Shown here piece by piece: positions 7,448-15,289 of a stretch of DNA of 15,419 nt. The notes under the pieces are model-generated. The model searched no databases. It saw only the letters and a list, made by a program, of their open reading frames with translations, and had not been told where the DNA came from. The translations under genes and the position numbers were made by a program. Each line of letters opens with the position of its first letter. Positions within the stretch are counted from its first letter, which is position 1. Origin of the DNA: Sphingobacteriales bacterium (GTDB lineage: Bacteria > Bacteroidota > Bacteroidia > Chitinophagales > Chitinophagaceae); contig JAHEZF010000012.1 in assembly GCA_023251215.1 (NCBI GenBank), positions 1 to 15,419 of the forward strand. Direction: 5' to 3'.

Positions 7448-9382
7448 ATGAAGCTGTTTACAATAATTTCTTTGGCAGGATTATTTTTTACATTTTCTGT
7501 ATCAGCACAGGATTTTACAAACGTTTATTCATGGGCATCCACTGCAAAAAAAATTGGTGAAAAAAAATATGAATTAACTTTTTCCACACAGGGAGCCAAT
7601 GGATGGCAGTTATATGCGCCTGATCAAACCATTGGCGGTGTGAAAACAGCCGAATTAGTTTTCAATGATTCCAGTATCCACCAGGAAAGCAGCTTTGCAG
7701 AAAAAGGGAAGATAAAAAAATTTGTAAGCCCTGTTTTTGAAAATAGTGTAGTTAGTGTTTATGAAGAAGCAACTGAATGGAAAGGGGTAATTTCTTTTGA
7801 TAATATTGTTCCGGCTCAGTTGCAGGGAAAATTGACCTTTAGCTATGGAAAAGCTGATGAATTTTACACGGCAGCATATTTATTTAAAGTACCATTGGAA
7901 GGAGGGGCCGCTTCTACCACAAGGATACTGATACCATCTATTGACATTAATAATCCGGTAAACGATTGCGGCGATAATGAGACAGGAGATAAAAGCCTTT
8001 GGAGCATTTTTATTCTCGGTTTATTAGGAGGATTTATTGGATTACTCACTCCTTGTGTATTTCCTTTGATTCCGCTTACGGTATCTTTTTTTACAAAAAG
8101 ATCAGGGGGCAAGGGTGTTGGTAATGCCATGTTATACGGGTTCTTTATTTTTCTCATTTACATTTTACTGAGTATTCCTTTTCATATTTTCAATGCCACA
8201 CCGGAAGTATTGAACATTATTTCAACAAATATCTGGGTGAATATTTCCTTCTTCGTCATCTTTTTATTTTTTGCCTTTTCTTTTTTTGGCTATTATGAAA
8301 TCACACTGCCGGGTGGCCTTGCCAATAAATTTGATTCCAGATCAGGAATTGGAAACTGGGGAGGAATATTTTTTATGGCGCTGACTTTAGCCATTGTTTC
8401 TTTCTCCTGTACAGGGCCTATCCTGGGCTCATTGCTGGTGGGTGCTATCAGTAATAATGGTGGTCCCATGCAATTGACATTCGGAATGGCCGGATTTGGG
8501 TTGGGATTGGCGCTTCCGTTTGCTGTCTTCGCTATGTTCCCCAAATGGCTGCATTCGCTGCCAAAGTCAGGGGGGTGGCTCAATTCGGTGAAAGTGGTTT
8601 TAGGTTTTCTGGAACTGGCAATGGCTGTGAAATTTATTTCGAATGCCGATCTTGTAGAACAATGGGGTATTTTAAAAAGAGAAATTTTCATGGCCATCTG
8701 GATCTTGATAAGTGCCGGTATCGTGATTTATTTATTTGGAGGGATACGTTTCCCGCATGATTCGCCACGTCAAAAGATCAGTAAAACCCGCTGGGCATTC
8801 ATTGCTTTGTTTACTGCTGTAACTATTTATTTAATACCCGGTGTAATCAATTCAAAAATGGCTAATCTCAAATTGATCAGCGGATTTCCACCACCCATGT
8901 GTTATAGTATTTACAAAGAACCCGTTAATTGCAAAAAAGGTTTTGAACCATTAAGAGATTATGATGTGGCCCTGAGTATTGCAAGAAAAGAAAATAAACC
9001 TGTTCTTATTGATTTCACAGGTTGGGCTTGTGTAAATTGTCGCAGGATGGAAGAAAATGTATGGACTGACCCATTTGTTGACAGCCTGATGCGAAACGAA
9101 TTTGTGGTTGTTTCTTTATATGTTGATGAACGAAAAAAATTACCACTGGTCAAACAATTGCAATACAAAACTAAAGCCGGCGATGAAAAATCTATTATTA
9201 CGGTAGGAGACAAATGGGCAACTTTCCAGTTTGAGAATTTCAACAGGGTATCACAACCACAATATGCAATCATCAGTACAGATGAAAAGGCGCTGACAAA
9301 AACAAAGACCTATACAGCAAACCCCGGCAATTTTGCCAACTGGCTCCAATGCGGGCTGGATGCTTTTAAAAAAGGCAAATGA
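7448..9382 (+). CDS. dsbD: DsbD-like protein-disulfide reductase (thiol-disulfide interchange protein)
   Basis: A 644-residue three-part protein. After a signal peptide (1-20) comes a DsbD-alpha-like domain (about 21-165) with GWQLYAPDQ at 52-60 but no cysteine at all; where relatives have the CxxxxC pair this protein reads SYGKADEFYTAAYLF (132-146). The membrane domain (about 185-465, eight or so helices) keeps the two redox cysteines, Cys203 in TPCVFPLIP and Cys321 in FSCTGP. The C-terminal thioredoxin-like domain (about 505-640) has the active site WACVNC (Cys528, Cys531). Two more cysteines, 485 and 495, lie in the linker before it. Known role: carry electrons from cytosolic thioredoxin across the inner membrane to periplasmic disulfide partners. 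The missing N-terminal cysteines are probably supplied by the small protein encoded just upstream. The family call is secure; the partnership is inference. Confidence 0.9.
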   Translation: MKLFTIISLAGLFFTFSVSAQDFTNVYSWASTAKKIGEKKYELTFSTQGANGWQLYAPDQTIGGVKTAELVFNDSSIHQESSFAEKGKIKKFVSPVFENSVVSVYEEATEWKGVISFDNIVPAQLQGKLTFSYGKADEFYTAAYLFKVPLEGGAASTTRILIPSIDINNPVNDCGDNETGDKSLWSIFILGLLGGFIGLLTPCVFPLIPLTVSFFTKRSGGKGVGNAMLYGFFIFLIYILLSIPFHIFNATPEVLNIISTNIWVNISFFVIFLFFAFSFFGYYEITLPGGLANKFDSRSGIGNWGGIFFMALTLAIVSFSCTGPILGSLLVGAISNNGGPMQLTFGMAGFGLGLALPFAVFAMFPKWLHSLPKSGGWLNSVKVVLGFLELAMAVKFISNADLVEQWGILKREIFMAIWILISAGIVIYLFGGIRFPHDSPRQKISKTRWAFIALFTAVTIYLIPGVINSKMANLKLISGFPPPMCYSIYKEPVNCKKGFEPLRDYDVALSIARKENKPVLIDFTGWACVNCRRMEENVWTDPFVDSLMRNEFVVVSLYVDERKKLPLVKQLQYKTKAGDEKSIITVGDKWATFQFENFNRVSQPQYAIISTDEKALTKTKTYTANPGNFANWLQCGLDAFKKGK

Positions 9383-9393
9383 AAATAATAAAA

Positions 9394-9420
9394 AACCGTC
9401 CCGGCTAAGCCGGGACGGTT
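9394..9420 (-). terminator. Intrinsic terminator, oriented for the minus strand
   Basis: A 12-bp perfect stem, AACCGTCCCGGC (9394-9405) and GCCGGGACGGTT (9409-9420), with a 3-nt loop. Read on the minus strand the stem is followed by a run of Ts (the A-run at 9383-9395), so it would stop transcripts of the sigma-factor gene. It starts only 12 bp after the dsbD stop codon and may also help end that transcript, although the plus-strand tail (CAATTTGG) is poor in T. Confidence 0.7.
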
Positions 9421-9428
9421 CAATTTGG

Positions 9429-9526
9429 TGTCATTCTGTTTCAACCTACAATCAGGCAAGCAAAGTAGAAAAATTCTTTTTCGAAGTAAGAACCTTTCCA
9501 GTTGATGTTGGAGATACAGAATGACA
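9429..9526. repeat. 98-bp element with 11-bp terminal inverted repeats
   Basis: TGTCATTCTGT at 9429-9439 is the exact reverse complement of ACAGAATGACA at 9516-9526, enclosing about 76 bp of non-coding sequence. Repeats with GTCATTCTG ends are common in Bacteroidota genomes, so this may be a small non-autonomous mobile or dispersed element. Only one copy is visible here, and no target duplication is obvious. Confidence 0.45.
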
Positions 9527-9535
9527 AGAACGGCC

Positions 9536-9570
9536 TCACCCCAACCCTCTCCATAAATGGAGAGGGGGTT
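9536..9570. repeat. REP-like inverted repeat of the CCTCACCCCAACCCTCTCC type
   Basis: The sequence runs CTCACCCCAACCCTCTCCA, then TAAA, then TGGAGAGGGGGTT. AACCCTCTCCA (9543-9553) pairs with TGGAGAGGGGGTT (9558-9570), leaving two bulged Gs. This C-rich pattern recurs as a dispersed repeat in many bacterial genomes; when mistranslated it gives peptides such as GEGWGEA. Its right end overlaps the stop codon of the sigma-factor gene (9569-9571). Confidence 0.6.
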
Positions 9571-10150
9571 AGAGAGCAATTTGTTTCTGTAACATCAGTT
9601 TTCGCAGGTTAATTAAACCATAACGCATACGACCCAAAGCAGTATTAATACTGCAGTTTGTAGCAGAAGCAATTTCTTTAAAACTCATATCTGCATAATG
9701 GCGCAGGATGATCACTTCCCGCTGATCTTCCGGCAAACGCTGCAGCATTTCACGAACACGGTCATGGCTCTGGCGTTTTATCATAATTGTTTCGGCGCTG
9801 TCATCAGCAAAATTCAGCACTTCAAAAATGTCTTTGTCTTCACCATTGCGGATGACAGGCGTACGTTTTACTTTTCTGAAATGATCCACACACAGATTAT
9901 GTGCAATACGCATTGCCCACGGAAGGAATTTTCCCTCCTCGGTATAGCGGCCACTACGCATGGTATCTATGATGCGGATAAAAACATCCTGAAAGATGTC
10001 CTCGGCAAGGTACTTGTCTTTAACAAGGAACAGGATTGACGTATACAATTTGTCCTTGTGACGAAGCACCAGGGTTTCCAGGGCGTCAAGATTTCCATCT
10101 GTAAAAAGATGGATTAATTCATGGTCGGTTTTTTTGTTAAAAGTTTTCAT
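9569..10150 (-). CDS. ECF-type RNA polymerase sigma factor
   Basis: A 193-residue sigma-70 family protein of group 4 size. Region 2 spans about residues 22-95, with AEDIFQDVFIRI (49-60) and FLPWAMRIAHNLCVDHFRK (75-93), the part that binds core polymerase and the -10-like box. Region 4 spans about 131-185, with LPEDQREVIILRHYADMSFKEIA followed by the recognition helix around NCSINTALGRMRYG. The start ATG has AGGAG at 10154-10158 (minus strand) just 3 nt upstream. No anti-sigma gene or TonB-type receptor gene adjoins it, unlike many Bacteroidota ECF loci, so it appears to stand alone. Its targets and signal are unknown. The last codons run into a C-rich inverted repeat, and a strong terminator lies about 150 bp downstream. 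Confidence 0.9.
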   Translation of the reverse strand: MKTFNKKTDHELIHLFTDGNLDALETLVLRHKDKLYTSILFLVKDKYLAEDIFQDVFIRIIDTMRSGRYTEEGKFLPWAMRIAHNLCVDHFRKVKRTPVIRNGEDKDIFEVLNFADDSAETIMIKRQSHDRVREMLQRLPEDQREVIILRHYADMSFKEIASATNCSINTALGRMRYGLINLRKLMLQKQIAL

Positions 10151-10421
10151 AAACTCCTACAGTTTAGGTTTATCCGCCGCAGGCATGCCCATGGCAGATG
10201 TTCATTGGATATTGGTTGCTTGGGTCAGTAAATGAGTCTAAAAAAATGTAGAAGTTCAGGCGATAGGCGGGTTGAGTTTTTGGTTATTCATTTGTTTTGA
10301 TATTGGACTCTAAAAATAGAATTTTTTGTGAGAATACCAAACATTAGTCAAAGCCTGTATCCGTCCATATTGCTAAAGAACTGTTAAGGATTTGACCTGA
10401 AGTTTACGTTGGATAAGGCTT
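10151..10421. other. Divergent upstream region between the sigma factor and uvrA
   Basis: About 290 bp separate the two divergent start codons. Apart from the sigma gene's ribosome binding site (10154-10158) and the uvrA -7 box at 10422-10429, I see no gene or strong repeat. No TAnnTTTG box is found on the minus strand, so the sigma gene may use another promoter class, possibly its own. Confidence 0.4.
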
Positions 10422-10429
10422 TACATTTG
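10422..10429 (+). promoter_or_regulatory. Candidate -7 box for uvrA
   Basis: TACATTTG matches TAnnTTTG exactly, 11 bp before the ATG at 10441. Transcription would begin near 10436, inside or after the possible GTG start at 10432, so the mRNA would be leaderless or nearly so and the ATG is favoured. No well-spaced TTG -33 element is visible (TTG at 10392-10394 is 27 bp away). Confidence 0.5.
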
Positions 10430-10440
10430 TTGTGCCTATA

Positions 10441-13353
10441 ATGGAAAAGACAATAAAAGGGAAGAATCCCGCTAAAAAAGAGACCGTAAATTCCGCAAAT
10501 GGCATTCTTATTAAGGGTGCCCGGATGCATAATCTGAAGAATATAACTGTGGAAATACCCCGGAATAAACTTGTCGTGGTGACAGGGGTATCAGGTTCCG
10601 GTAAATCATCACTAACCATTGACACCTTATATGCAGAAGGCCAGCGCCGCTACGCAGAAAGTTTAAGCGCCTATGCCAGGCAGTTCCTGAACAGGATGAA
10701 TAAGCCCGATGTAGATTATATCAAAGGCTTATGTCCTGCTATTGCCATTGAGCAACGTGTTATTTCAAGAACTCCCCGAAGCACGGTAGGCAGTATGACA
10801 GAGATCTATGATTATCTGCGATTGTTATTTGCCCGCATCGGTAAAACCATTTCACCGGTTTCGGGGAAGGAAGTAAAAAAAGATGATGTGACAGATGTGC
10901 TGGATGCTATTACTAAATTAAAAGAAGGTAATTCGGTTTACATTCTTGCTCTTTTTAAACAACATAAGAACAGAAACATTAAAGAAGATATGAATATCCT
11001 GCTGCAAAAAGGATTTAGCAGGATGTATGTGGATGGGGAGGTATTAAGAATAGAAGATGAATTGGCTAATGAAAAATCTGCAGCACATAAAAAGACCAAC
11101 TCGAAATATATCCTTATTGATAGAATTGTGATAAAAGCCCCGATAGCTATCGGGGTTGATGAGGATGACAAGCACAGGATTGCCGATTCAATCAGCACTG
11201 CCTTTTATGAGGGTGAAGGAGATGTTTACCTGGAAGTACAACCAGCTCCCGATAGCTATCGGGACAACAACCAGCTCCCGATAGCTATCGGGACAGCAAC
11301 CAGAAACCAGCAACTGCTTCACTTCAATAACCGGTTTGAAATGGATGGGATAAAGTTTGAAGAACCGGTTCCCAATCTTTTTTCATTCAATAATCCTTAC
11401 GGAGCCTGTCCCACTTGTGAAGGTTTTTCGCAGGTGCTGGGTATAGACAGCGACCTGGTAATTCCGGACAGGAGATTGAGTGTATATGAAGGCGCCGTGG
11501 CCCCATGGAAAGGAGAAAAACTTGATTGGTGGAGACAGCAGTTTGTTAAAGGGGCTAAGAAATTTAATTTCCCGATACATAAACCTATAGCTGACCTGAC
11601 CGACAAACAATATAAAACACTCTGGCAGGGGAGCGATGCGGTATATGGCATCAATGATTTTTTTAAAGATGTTGAACAACAGCTTTACAAAGTTCAGTAT
11701 CGTGTTTTACTGAGCCGTTACCGGGGTAGAACACAATGCCCCGATTGCAATGGGTATCGTTTACGCAAAGAAGCTTTATATGTAAAAATAAATGGCCGCC
11801 ATATTGGCGAACTTGGTGAATTACCGGTAAAAGATCTGATGAAATGGTTTAATACTTTGGAGAATAAACTAAGTGAACACGAAAAACAGGTAGCCAAAAG
11901 AATTCTTATTGAAATACATCTCAGGCTGAAAACATTGTTAAGTGTTGGCCTCGGTTATTTAACCCTGAGCCGGTTAGCCAATTCGCTCAGTGGAGGAGAA
12001 AGCCAGCGTATTCAACTCACACGGAGTCTGGGCAGCAATCTTACCAACTCACTGTATATACTTGATGAACCCTCTATCGGGTTACATTCAAGAGATACTG
12101 CCAATCTGATAAAGGTTTTAAAAGAATTAAGAGATCTGGGAAATACGGTTGTTGTTGTGGAGCATGATGAAATGATGATGCGGCAAGCCGATCATATCAT
12201 TGATATGGGCCCGCTGGCCTCTCATCTTGGCGGAGAAGTGGTAGCCGAAGGGAATTATGATGAGATTATTTCCAATCCTGAATCTCTTACCGGAAAATAT
12301 CTGAAAGGAGAACTGAAAATTGAACCACCGAAAATGGTTCGCAAATGGAACAGAGCTATCAGGGTGGAAGGAGCGAGGCAACATAACCTGAAAAATATTA
12401 CAATTGAATTTCCTTTAAATGTTTTGTGTGTGGTCAGCGGGGTAAGCGGCAGCGGCAAAACTACTTTGGTCAAACAAATTCTTTATCCTGCATTAAAAAA
12501 GATCAAAGGAGACCCGATAGCTATCGGGTTTGCTGATAAAGTAGGTATGCACAAAGTTGTTTCAGGTGATATTGAAAGTATTTCACAGATAGAAATGGTA
12601 GATCAAAATCCCATCGGCAAATCATCGAGAAGCAATCCTGTTACTTATATTAAAGCGTATGATGAAATAAGAGATCTTTTTGCCAGGCAACCATTGAGTA
12701 AAATGCGTGGCTTTCAGCCCAAACATTTTTCATTTAATGTGGATGGCGGACGATGCGATACCTGTAAAGGCGAGGGAGAACAGGTGGTTGAAATGCAGTT
12801 TTTGGCCGATGTACACCTGACCTGTGAAGTTTGTGGCGGAAAAAGATTCAAAGAAGAAGTGCTGGAAGTGCAGTACAGGGAAAAAAATATTTATGATGTG
12901 CTGGAGATGAGTGTGGATGAAGCCATTGTTTTCTTTTGGGATGAAAAAAACTTAGTAAAAGCTATCCAGCCTCTTAGCGATGTAGGATTAGGATACATTA
13001 AATTGGGACAATCATCTACAACACTTTCCGGCGGCGAAGCGCAGCGGGTTAAGCTTGCCTCTTTTCTCAGCAAAAGCAGAAGCACAGAAAAAATTCTTTT
13101 CATCTTTGATGAACCAACAACCGGCCTGCACTTTCATGATATAAAAAAACTGCTTATTTCTTTTAATGCACTTATCGAACAGGGACATTCCATCATCGTC
13201 ATAGAACACAATATGGAGATCATCCGAAGCGCTGATTGGGTGATAGACCTTGGCCCCGAAGCAGGGGATGGCGGCGGAAACCTTGTATATGCAGGAAAAC
13301 CTGAAGGGCTTAAAAAAGAAAAATTGAGCTGGACAGGGAAATTTTTTCGCTGA
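10441..13353 (+). CDS. uvrA: Excinuclease ABC subunit A (UvrA) with palindrome-encoded inserts
   Basis: A 970-residue UvrA from the ATG at 10441 (a GTG at 10432 would add three residues but probably precedes the transcript start). Walker A motifs GVSGSGKSS (49-57) and GVSGSGKTT (667-675), signatures LSGGESQ (516-522) and LSGGEAQ (862-868), and Walker B segments [10 protein letters not shown] and [10 protein letters not shown] show two intact ATPase modules. The second zinc module is complete (Cys772, 775, 795, 798). The first has only GACPTC (Cys323, 326); the preceding pair is replaced by a [12 protein letters not shown] stretch, as I recall for Bacteroidota UvrA. Known role: the UvrA dimer finds bulky DNA lesions and loads UvrB in nucleotide excision repair. 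Four copies of an 18-bp palindrome lie in frame, encoding APIAIGV (233-239), APDSYRD and LPIAIGT (within 267-291), and DPIAIGF (691-697). All fall near expected loops and leave the catalytic motifs intact. Confidence 0.95.
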   Translation: MEKTIKGKNPAKKETVNSANGILIKGARMHNLKNITVEIPRNKLVVVTGVSGSGKSSLTIDTLYAEGQRRYAESLSAYARQFLNRMNKPDVDYIKGLCPAIAIEQRVISRTPRSTVGSMTEIYDYLRLLFARIGKTISPVSGKEVKKDDVTDVLDAITKLKEGNSVYILALFKQHKNRNIKEDMNILLQKGFSRMYVDGEVLRIEDELANEKSAAHKKTNSKYILIDRIVIKAPIAIGVDEDDKHRIADSISTAFYEGEGDVYLEVQPAPDSYRDNNQLPIAIGTATRNQQLLHFNNRFEMDGIKFEEPVPNLFSFNNPYGACPTCEGFSQVLGIDSDLVIPDRRLSVYEGAVAPWKGEKLDWWRQQFVKGAKKFNFPIHKPIADLTDKQYKTLWQGSDAVYGINDFFKDVEQQLYKVQYRVLLSRYRGRTQCPDCNGYRLRKEALYVKINGRHIGELGELPVKDLMKWFNTLENKLSEHEKQVAKRILIEIHLRLKTLLSVGLGYLTLSRLANSLSGGESQRIQLTRSLGSNLTNSLYILDEPSIGLHSRDTANLIKVLKELRDLGNTVVVVEHDEMMMRQADHIIDMGPLASHLGGEVVAEGNYDEIISNPESLTGKYLKGELKIEPPKMVRKWNRAIRVEGARQHNLKNITIEFPLNVLCVVSGVSGSGKTTLVKQILYPALKKIKGDPIAIGFADKVGMHKVVSGDIESISQIEMVDQNPIGKSSRSNPVTYIKAYDEIRDLFARQPLSKMRGFQPKHFSFNVDGGRCDTCKGEGEQVVEMQFLADVHLTCEVCGGKRFKEEVLEVQYREKNIYDVLEMSVDEAIVFFWDEKNLVKAIQPLSDVGLGYIKLGQSSTTLSGGEAQRVKLASFLSKSRSTEKILFIFDEPTTGLHFHDIKKLLISFNALIEQGHSIIVIEHNMEIIRSADWVIDLGPEAGDGGGNLVYAGKPEGLKKEKLSWTGKFFR
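11138..11155. repeat. Palindromic element copy 1 in uvrA
   Basis: CCCCGATAGCTATCGGGG, a perfect 18-bp palindrome. Outside it the next two flanking pairs can also pair in RNA (G.U, then A-U). It is read in the PIAIG frame (APIAIGV). Confidence 0.9.
11247..11264. repeat. Palindromic element copy 2 in uvrA
   Basis: TCCCGATAGCTATCGGGA, a perfect 18-bp palindrome, read in the PDSYRD frame. First half of the 29-bp tandem duplication. Confidence 0.9.
11276..11293. repeat. Palindromic element copy 3 in uvrA
   Basis: TCCCGATAGCTATCGGGA, identical to copy 2 and starting 29 bp after it, but read in the PIAIG frame (LPIAIGT). Confidence 0.9.
12512..12529. repeat. Palindromic element copy 4 in uvrA
   Basis: ACCCGATAGCTATCGGGT, a perfect 18-bp palindrome with the outermost pair A-T instead of T-A or C-G. 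Two further flanking pairs (G.U, A-U) extend the possible RNA stem. It is read as DPIAIGF, between the second Walker A motif and the second zinc module. Confidence 0.9.
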
Positions 13354-13477
13354 CAAAAGAATTATTAGGAGTTATTATTTTATTTCGGCAATTATCGGTG
13401 ACAAGTGCCGGTAGTAGCAGAGACAGGCGACAGGAAAAGCTGGCTGGAGGTGAATTAAAATATTTTAGAAAAAGAAA

Positions 13478-13495
13478 CCCCGGAATACTCCGGGG
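13478..13495 (-). terminator. Intrinsic terminator of the T9SS protein gene
   Basis: CCCCGGA (13478-13484) and TCCGGGG (13489-13495) form a 7-bp stem with a 4-nt loop. On the minus strand it is followed by TTTCTTTTTCT, a good T-rich tail, so it serves the minus-strand gene whose stop codon is at 13532. It may also help stop uvrA transcripts coming the other way. Confidence 0.7.
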
Positions 13496-13531
13496 CACTT
13501 AAGAATCCTAAAAAACCGAGACTCTTCAAAT

Positions 13532-15121
13532 CTATCTGGCTACTATTAATTTTTTTGTTTCAATAATTGTTCCGTCAGCGGCCACAAATCCTACTAAATA
13601 ACTTCCGGAAACTGTTAAGTTCATTTCAATAATGGTGCGGCCGTTTACATTTTCCTGCTTTATTTTTTGCCCTATTGCATTCCAAATAACAATTGCCTGC
13701 ACACGCAAAGCCGGGTCACAGCTAACATAGAATTTATCCGGCGTCGGGTTGGGCCAAAGCAGAATTAGTGGTCCGCCCGGTTTTCCTCCAACGGCAATAA
13801 TATTTGAATAAAAGAAAGTGGTATCGGTATTAACTGTCTTGAGGCGGTAAAAACTGATGCCGCTGTAACTGTTAGGGTCAATAAGAGAATAATTAAGTTC
13901 AGCAAGACTTATTCCGCCATTAACCTGTGAAGAAACGGTATCCATGTTAGTAAAGTCAGTTTCGTTGCTGAGTCTTCGCTGTACTATAAAGTATTGAACA
14001 TTTATTTCCGGTTTTGTTTTCCAATATACATCTACGGCGCTATAACCAGTACGGCGGGCATTGAACCAAACCATTGTCTGCAGCAATGAATCGCCATACC
14101 CGGTTAACTTGGTGAAATAAGAAGGGGACGATACGGTATTATAAAATACCCGGTTATTAACTCCGCTGTTTGTCAGTGGCGTTCCTGAAGTTAAATATCC
14201 GGGCGCCGGATAGCTTTGCGGAGATCCGAGATCCCATCCTGTGCCATTAAACCGGGACACATAAGCATTTCTTTTGTTAAGCGTAAAGAAGCTTCCTTCA
14301 TCGGCATTCAAATGTTGCAGAAAAATTTCAACATTGCCGGCATCAGGTTGAAATCGTTTTCCTATTTCCCACGTTTTATTGACACTTTCTTCAAATAAAT
14401 AATTTCCTATAGGCCGCTCTGCTTTCACACTGTCAAAAACATTTACATAATAATCATCACCCTGCAATGAATTACTTTTAATCGCAGCCGGTGTATAAGC
14501 ATCATCACGGCTGCCTACCGGAAAATCAATCCGGCCGTCAGCACTGCGGATATTTTCCCGTATTAAAAAACCAGCACCCCGTTTGTTGCCGGTTACAAAA
14601 TACCGGGAAGAATCGTAACCGCTTATTTTCCCAGGGTCGTTGTCGCCCACCGCCAATATATAATCCTTTAAATACACAAGCCCTTCAGAAAGCAAAATTT
14701 CTTTCCTGACTTTTGCACTGCTTTCAGTTAATTCAACCCCCAACGGGTTTTGAATTTGTAAATAACAAAATGCCGGGCCCGATTTAATAGCTGCATTATA
14801 TCCGCCTATCAATTGCTGACGAATACTATCAGAGAGAAAGCGAATCCAGCCGCCTGTTCCTGAAGCGCCGTTTCCCCCATTGCTTTCATCGGTGATCAGC
14901 GATAGCGGGGCATTTTCCCAAACCGGTGCTGTAAAATTTACAAATGCTTTTTTCCCCACACCAAAACTGCCATAATTAATTACATTGAAAAAAATGGTAG
15001 CGGTGTCGCCGTTAAAAAAAATTTTACCTGCCGTGGGAACATAAAAGCCGGGCTGTGCAATTGCCAAACGACTGCATAAAAAAAATCCTGCAACAATAAT
15101 ATATCTGGTAATTTTTCCCAT
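13532..15121 (-). CDS. Secreted surface protein with T9SS type A sorting domain
   Basis: A 529-residue exported protein. Residues 1-22 form a signal peptide (hydrophobic IIVAGFFL, cut after AIA). The middle is beta-rich with no catalytic motif I recognise; it includes GFLIRENIRSADGRIDFPVGSRDDAYTP-like text (about 188-215) seen in adhesin-like Bacteroidota surface proteins. Roughly residues 355-440 (beginning near VDVYWKTKPE, ending FYRLKTVNTD...YSNII) resemble a fibronectin type III-like domain. The final 75 residues (455-529) are a type A T9SS C-terminal signal: LWPNPTPDKFYV, IWNAIGQKI and the ending GSYLVGFVA...ETKKLIVAR. Known role of that signal: export through the outer membrane and attachment to, or release from, the cell surface. 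A terminator follows the gene. The binding target is unknown. Confidence 0.85.
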   Translation of the reverse strand: MGKITRYIIVAGFFLCSRLAIAQPGFYVPTAGKIFFNGDTATIFFNVINYGSFGVGKKAFVNFTAPVWENAPLSLITDESNGGNGASGTGGWIRFLSDSIRQQLIGGYNAAIKSGPAFCYLQIQNPLGVELTESSAKVRKEILLSEGLVYLKDYILAVGDNDPGKISGYDSSRYFVTGNKRGAGFLIRENIRSADGRIDFPVGSRDDAYTPAAIKSNSLQGDDYYVNVFDSVKAERPIGNYLFEESVNKTWEIGKRFQPDAGNVEIFLQHLNADEGSFFTLNKRNAYVSRFNGTGWDLGSPQSYPAPGYLTSGTPLTNSGVNNRVFYNTVSSPSYFTKLTGYGDSLLQTMVWFNARRTGYSAVDVYWKTKPEINVQYFIVQRRLSNETDFTNMDTVSSQVNGGISLAELNYSLIDPNSYSGISFYRLKTVNTDTTFFYSNIIAVGGKPGGPLILLWPNPTPDKFYVSCDPALRVQAIVIWNAIGQKIKQENVNGRTIIEMNLTVSGSYLVGFVAADGTIIETKKLIVAR

Positions 15122-15289
15122 TCATTTTAAAAAAATTGCCGGCATTATAAATTACTTTTTTACAATCGTTTTAATCAGGTTTATAATTCAACTACTGAAA
15201 TACTTATGTCTTTTACAGCAGCAGCGCCAATCGTTAGTATCATTTATATCCGAACTCAATAGATAAATCTTGTTCGTCAACTTATCAAA

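Larger units (their letters stand above)
11239..11303 (+). repeat. 29-bp tandem duplication carrying palindrome copies 2 and 3
   Basis: The unit CAACCAGCT plus CCCGATAGCTATCGGG plus ACAA (11239-11267) is repeated at 11268-11296 with one change (final A to G), followed by a partial third unit CAACCAG (11297-11303). Because 29 is not a multiple of three, the two units are translated in different frames. Confidence 0.9.

Noticed and set aside
8293..8697. 134-codon minus-strand frame opposite dsbD
   Set aside because: Shadow of the conserved DsbD membrane domain; Pro/Asn/Ser-rich text typical of antisense frames.
9310..9579. 89-codon minus-strand frame ending in a GEGWGEA-type peptide
   Set aside because: It spans the end of dsbD and the intergenic repeats; the peptide is the usual by-product of the CCTCACCCCAACCCTCTCC repeat.
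10432..10440. GTG start of uvrA three codons before the ATG
   Set aside because: The predicted transcript start near 10436 falls after it; the added residues are not part of UvrA.
11239..11303. CRISPR-like repeat array in uvrA
   Set aside because: Only two full units, directly adjacent with no spacer between them, and in frame within a protein-coding gene.
12068..12083. AACCC...GGGTT inverted repeat resembling the palindromic element
   Set aside because: Only 5-bp arms and no GATAGCTATC core; it is the codon sequence of the conserved Walker B segment DEPSIGLH.
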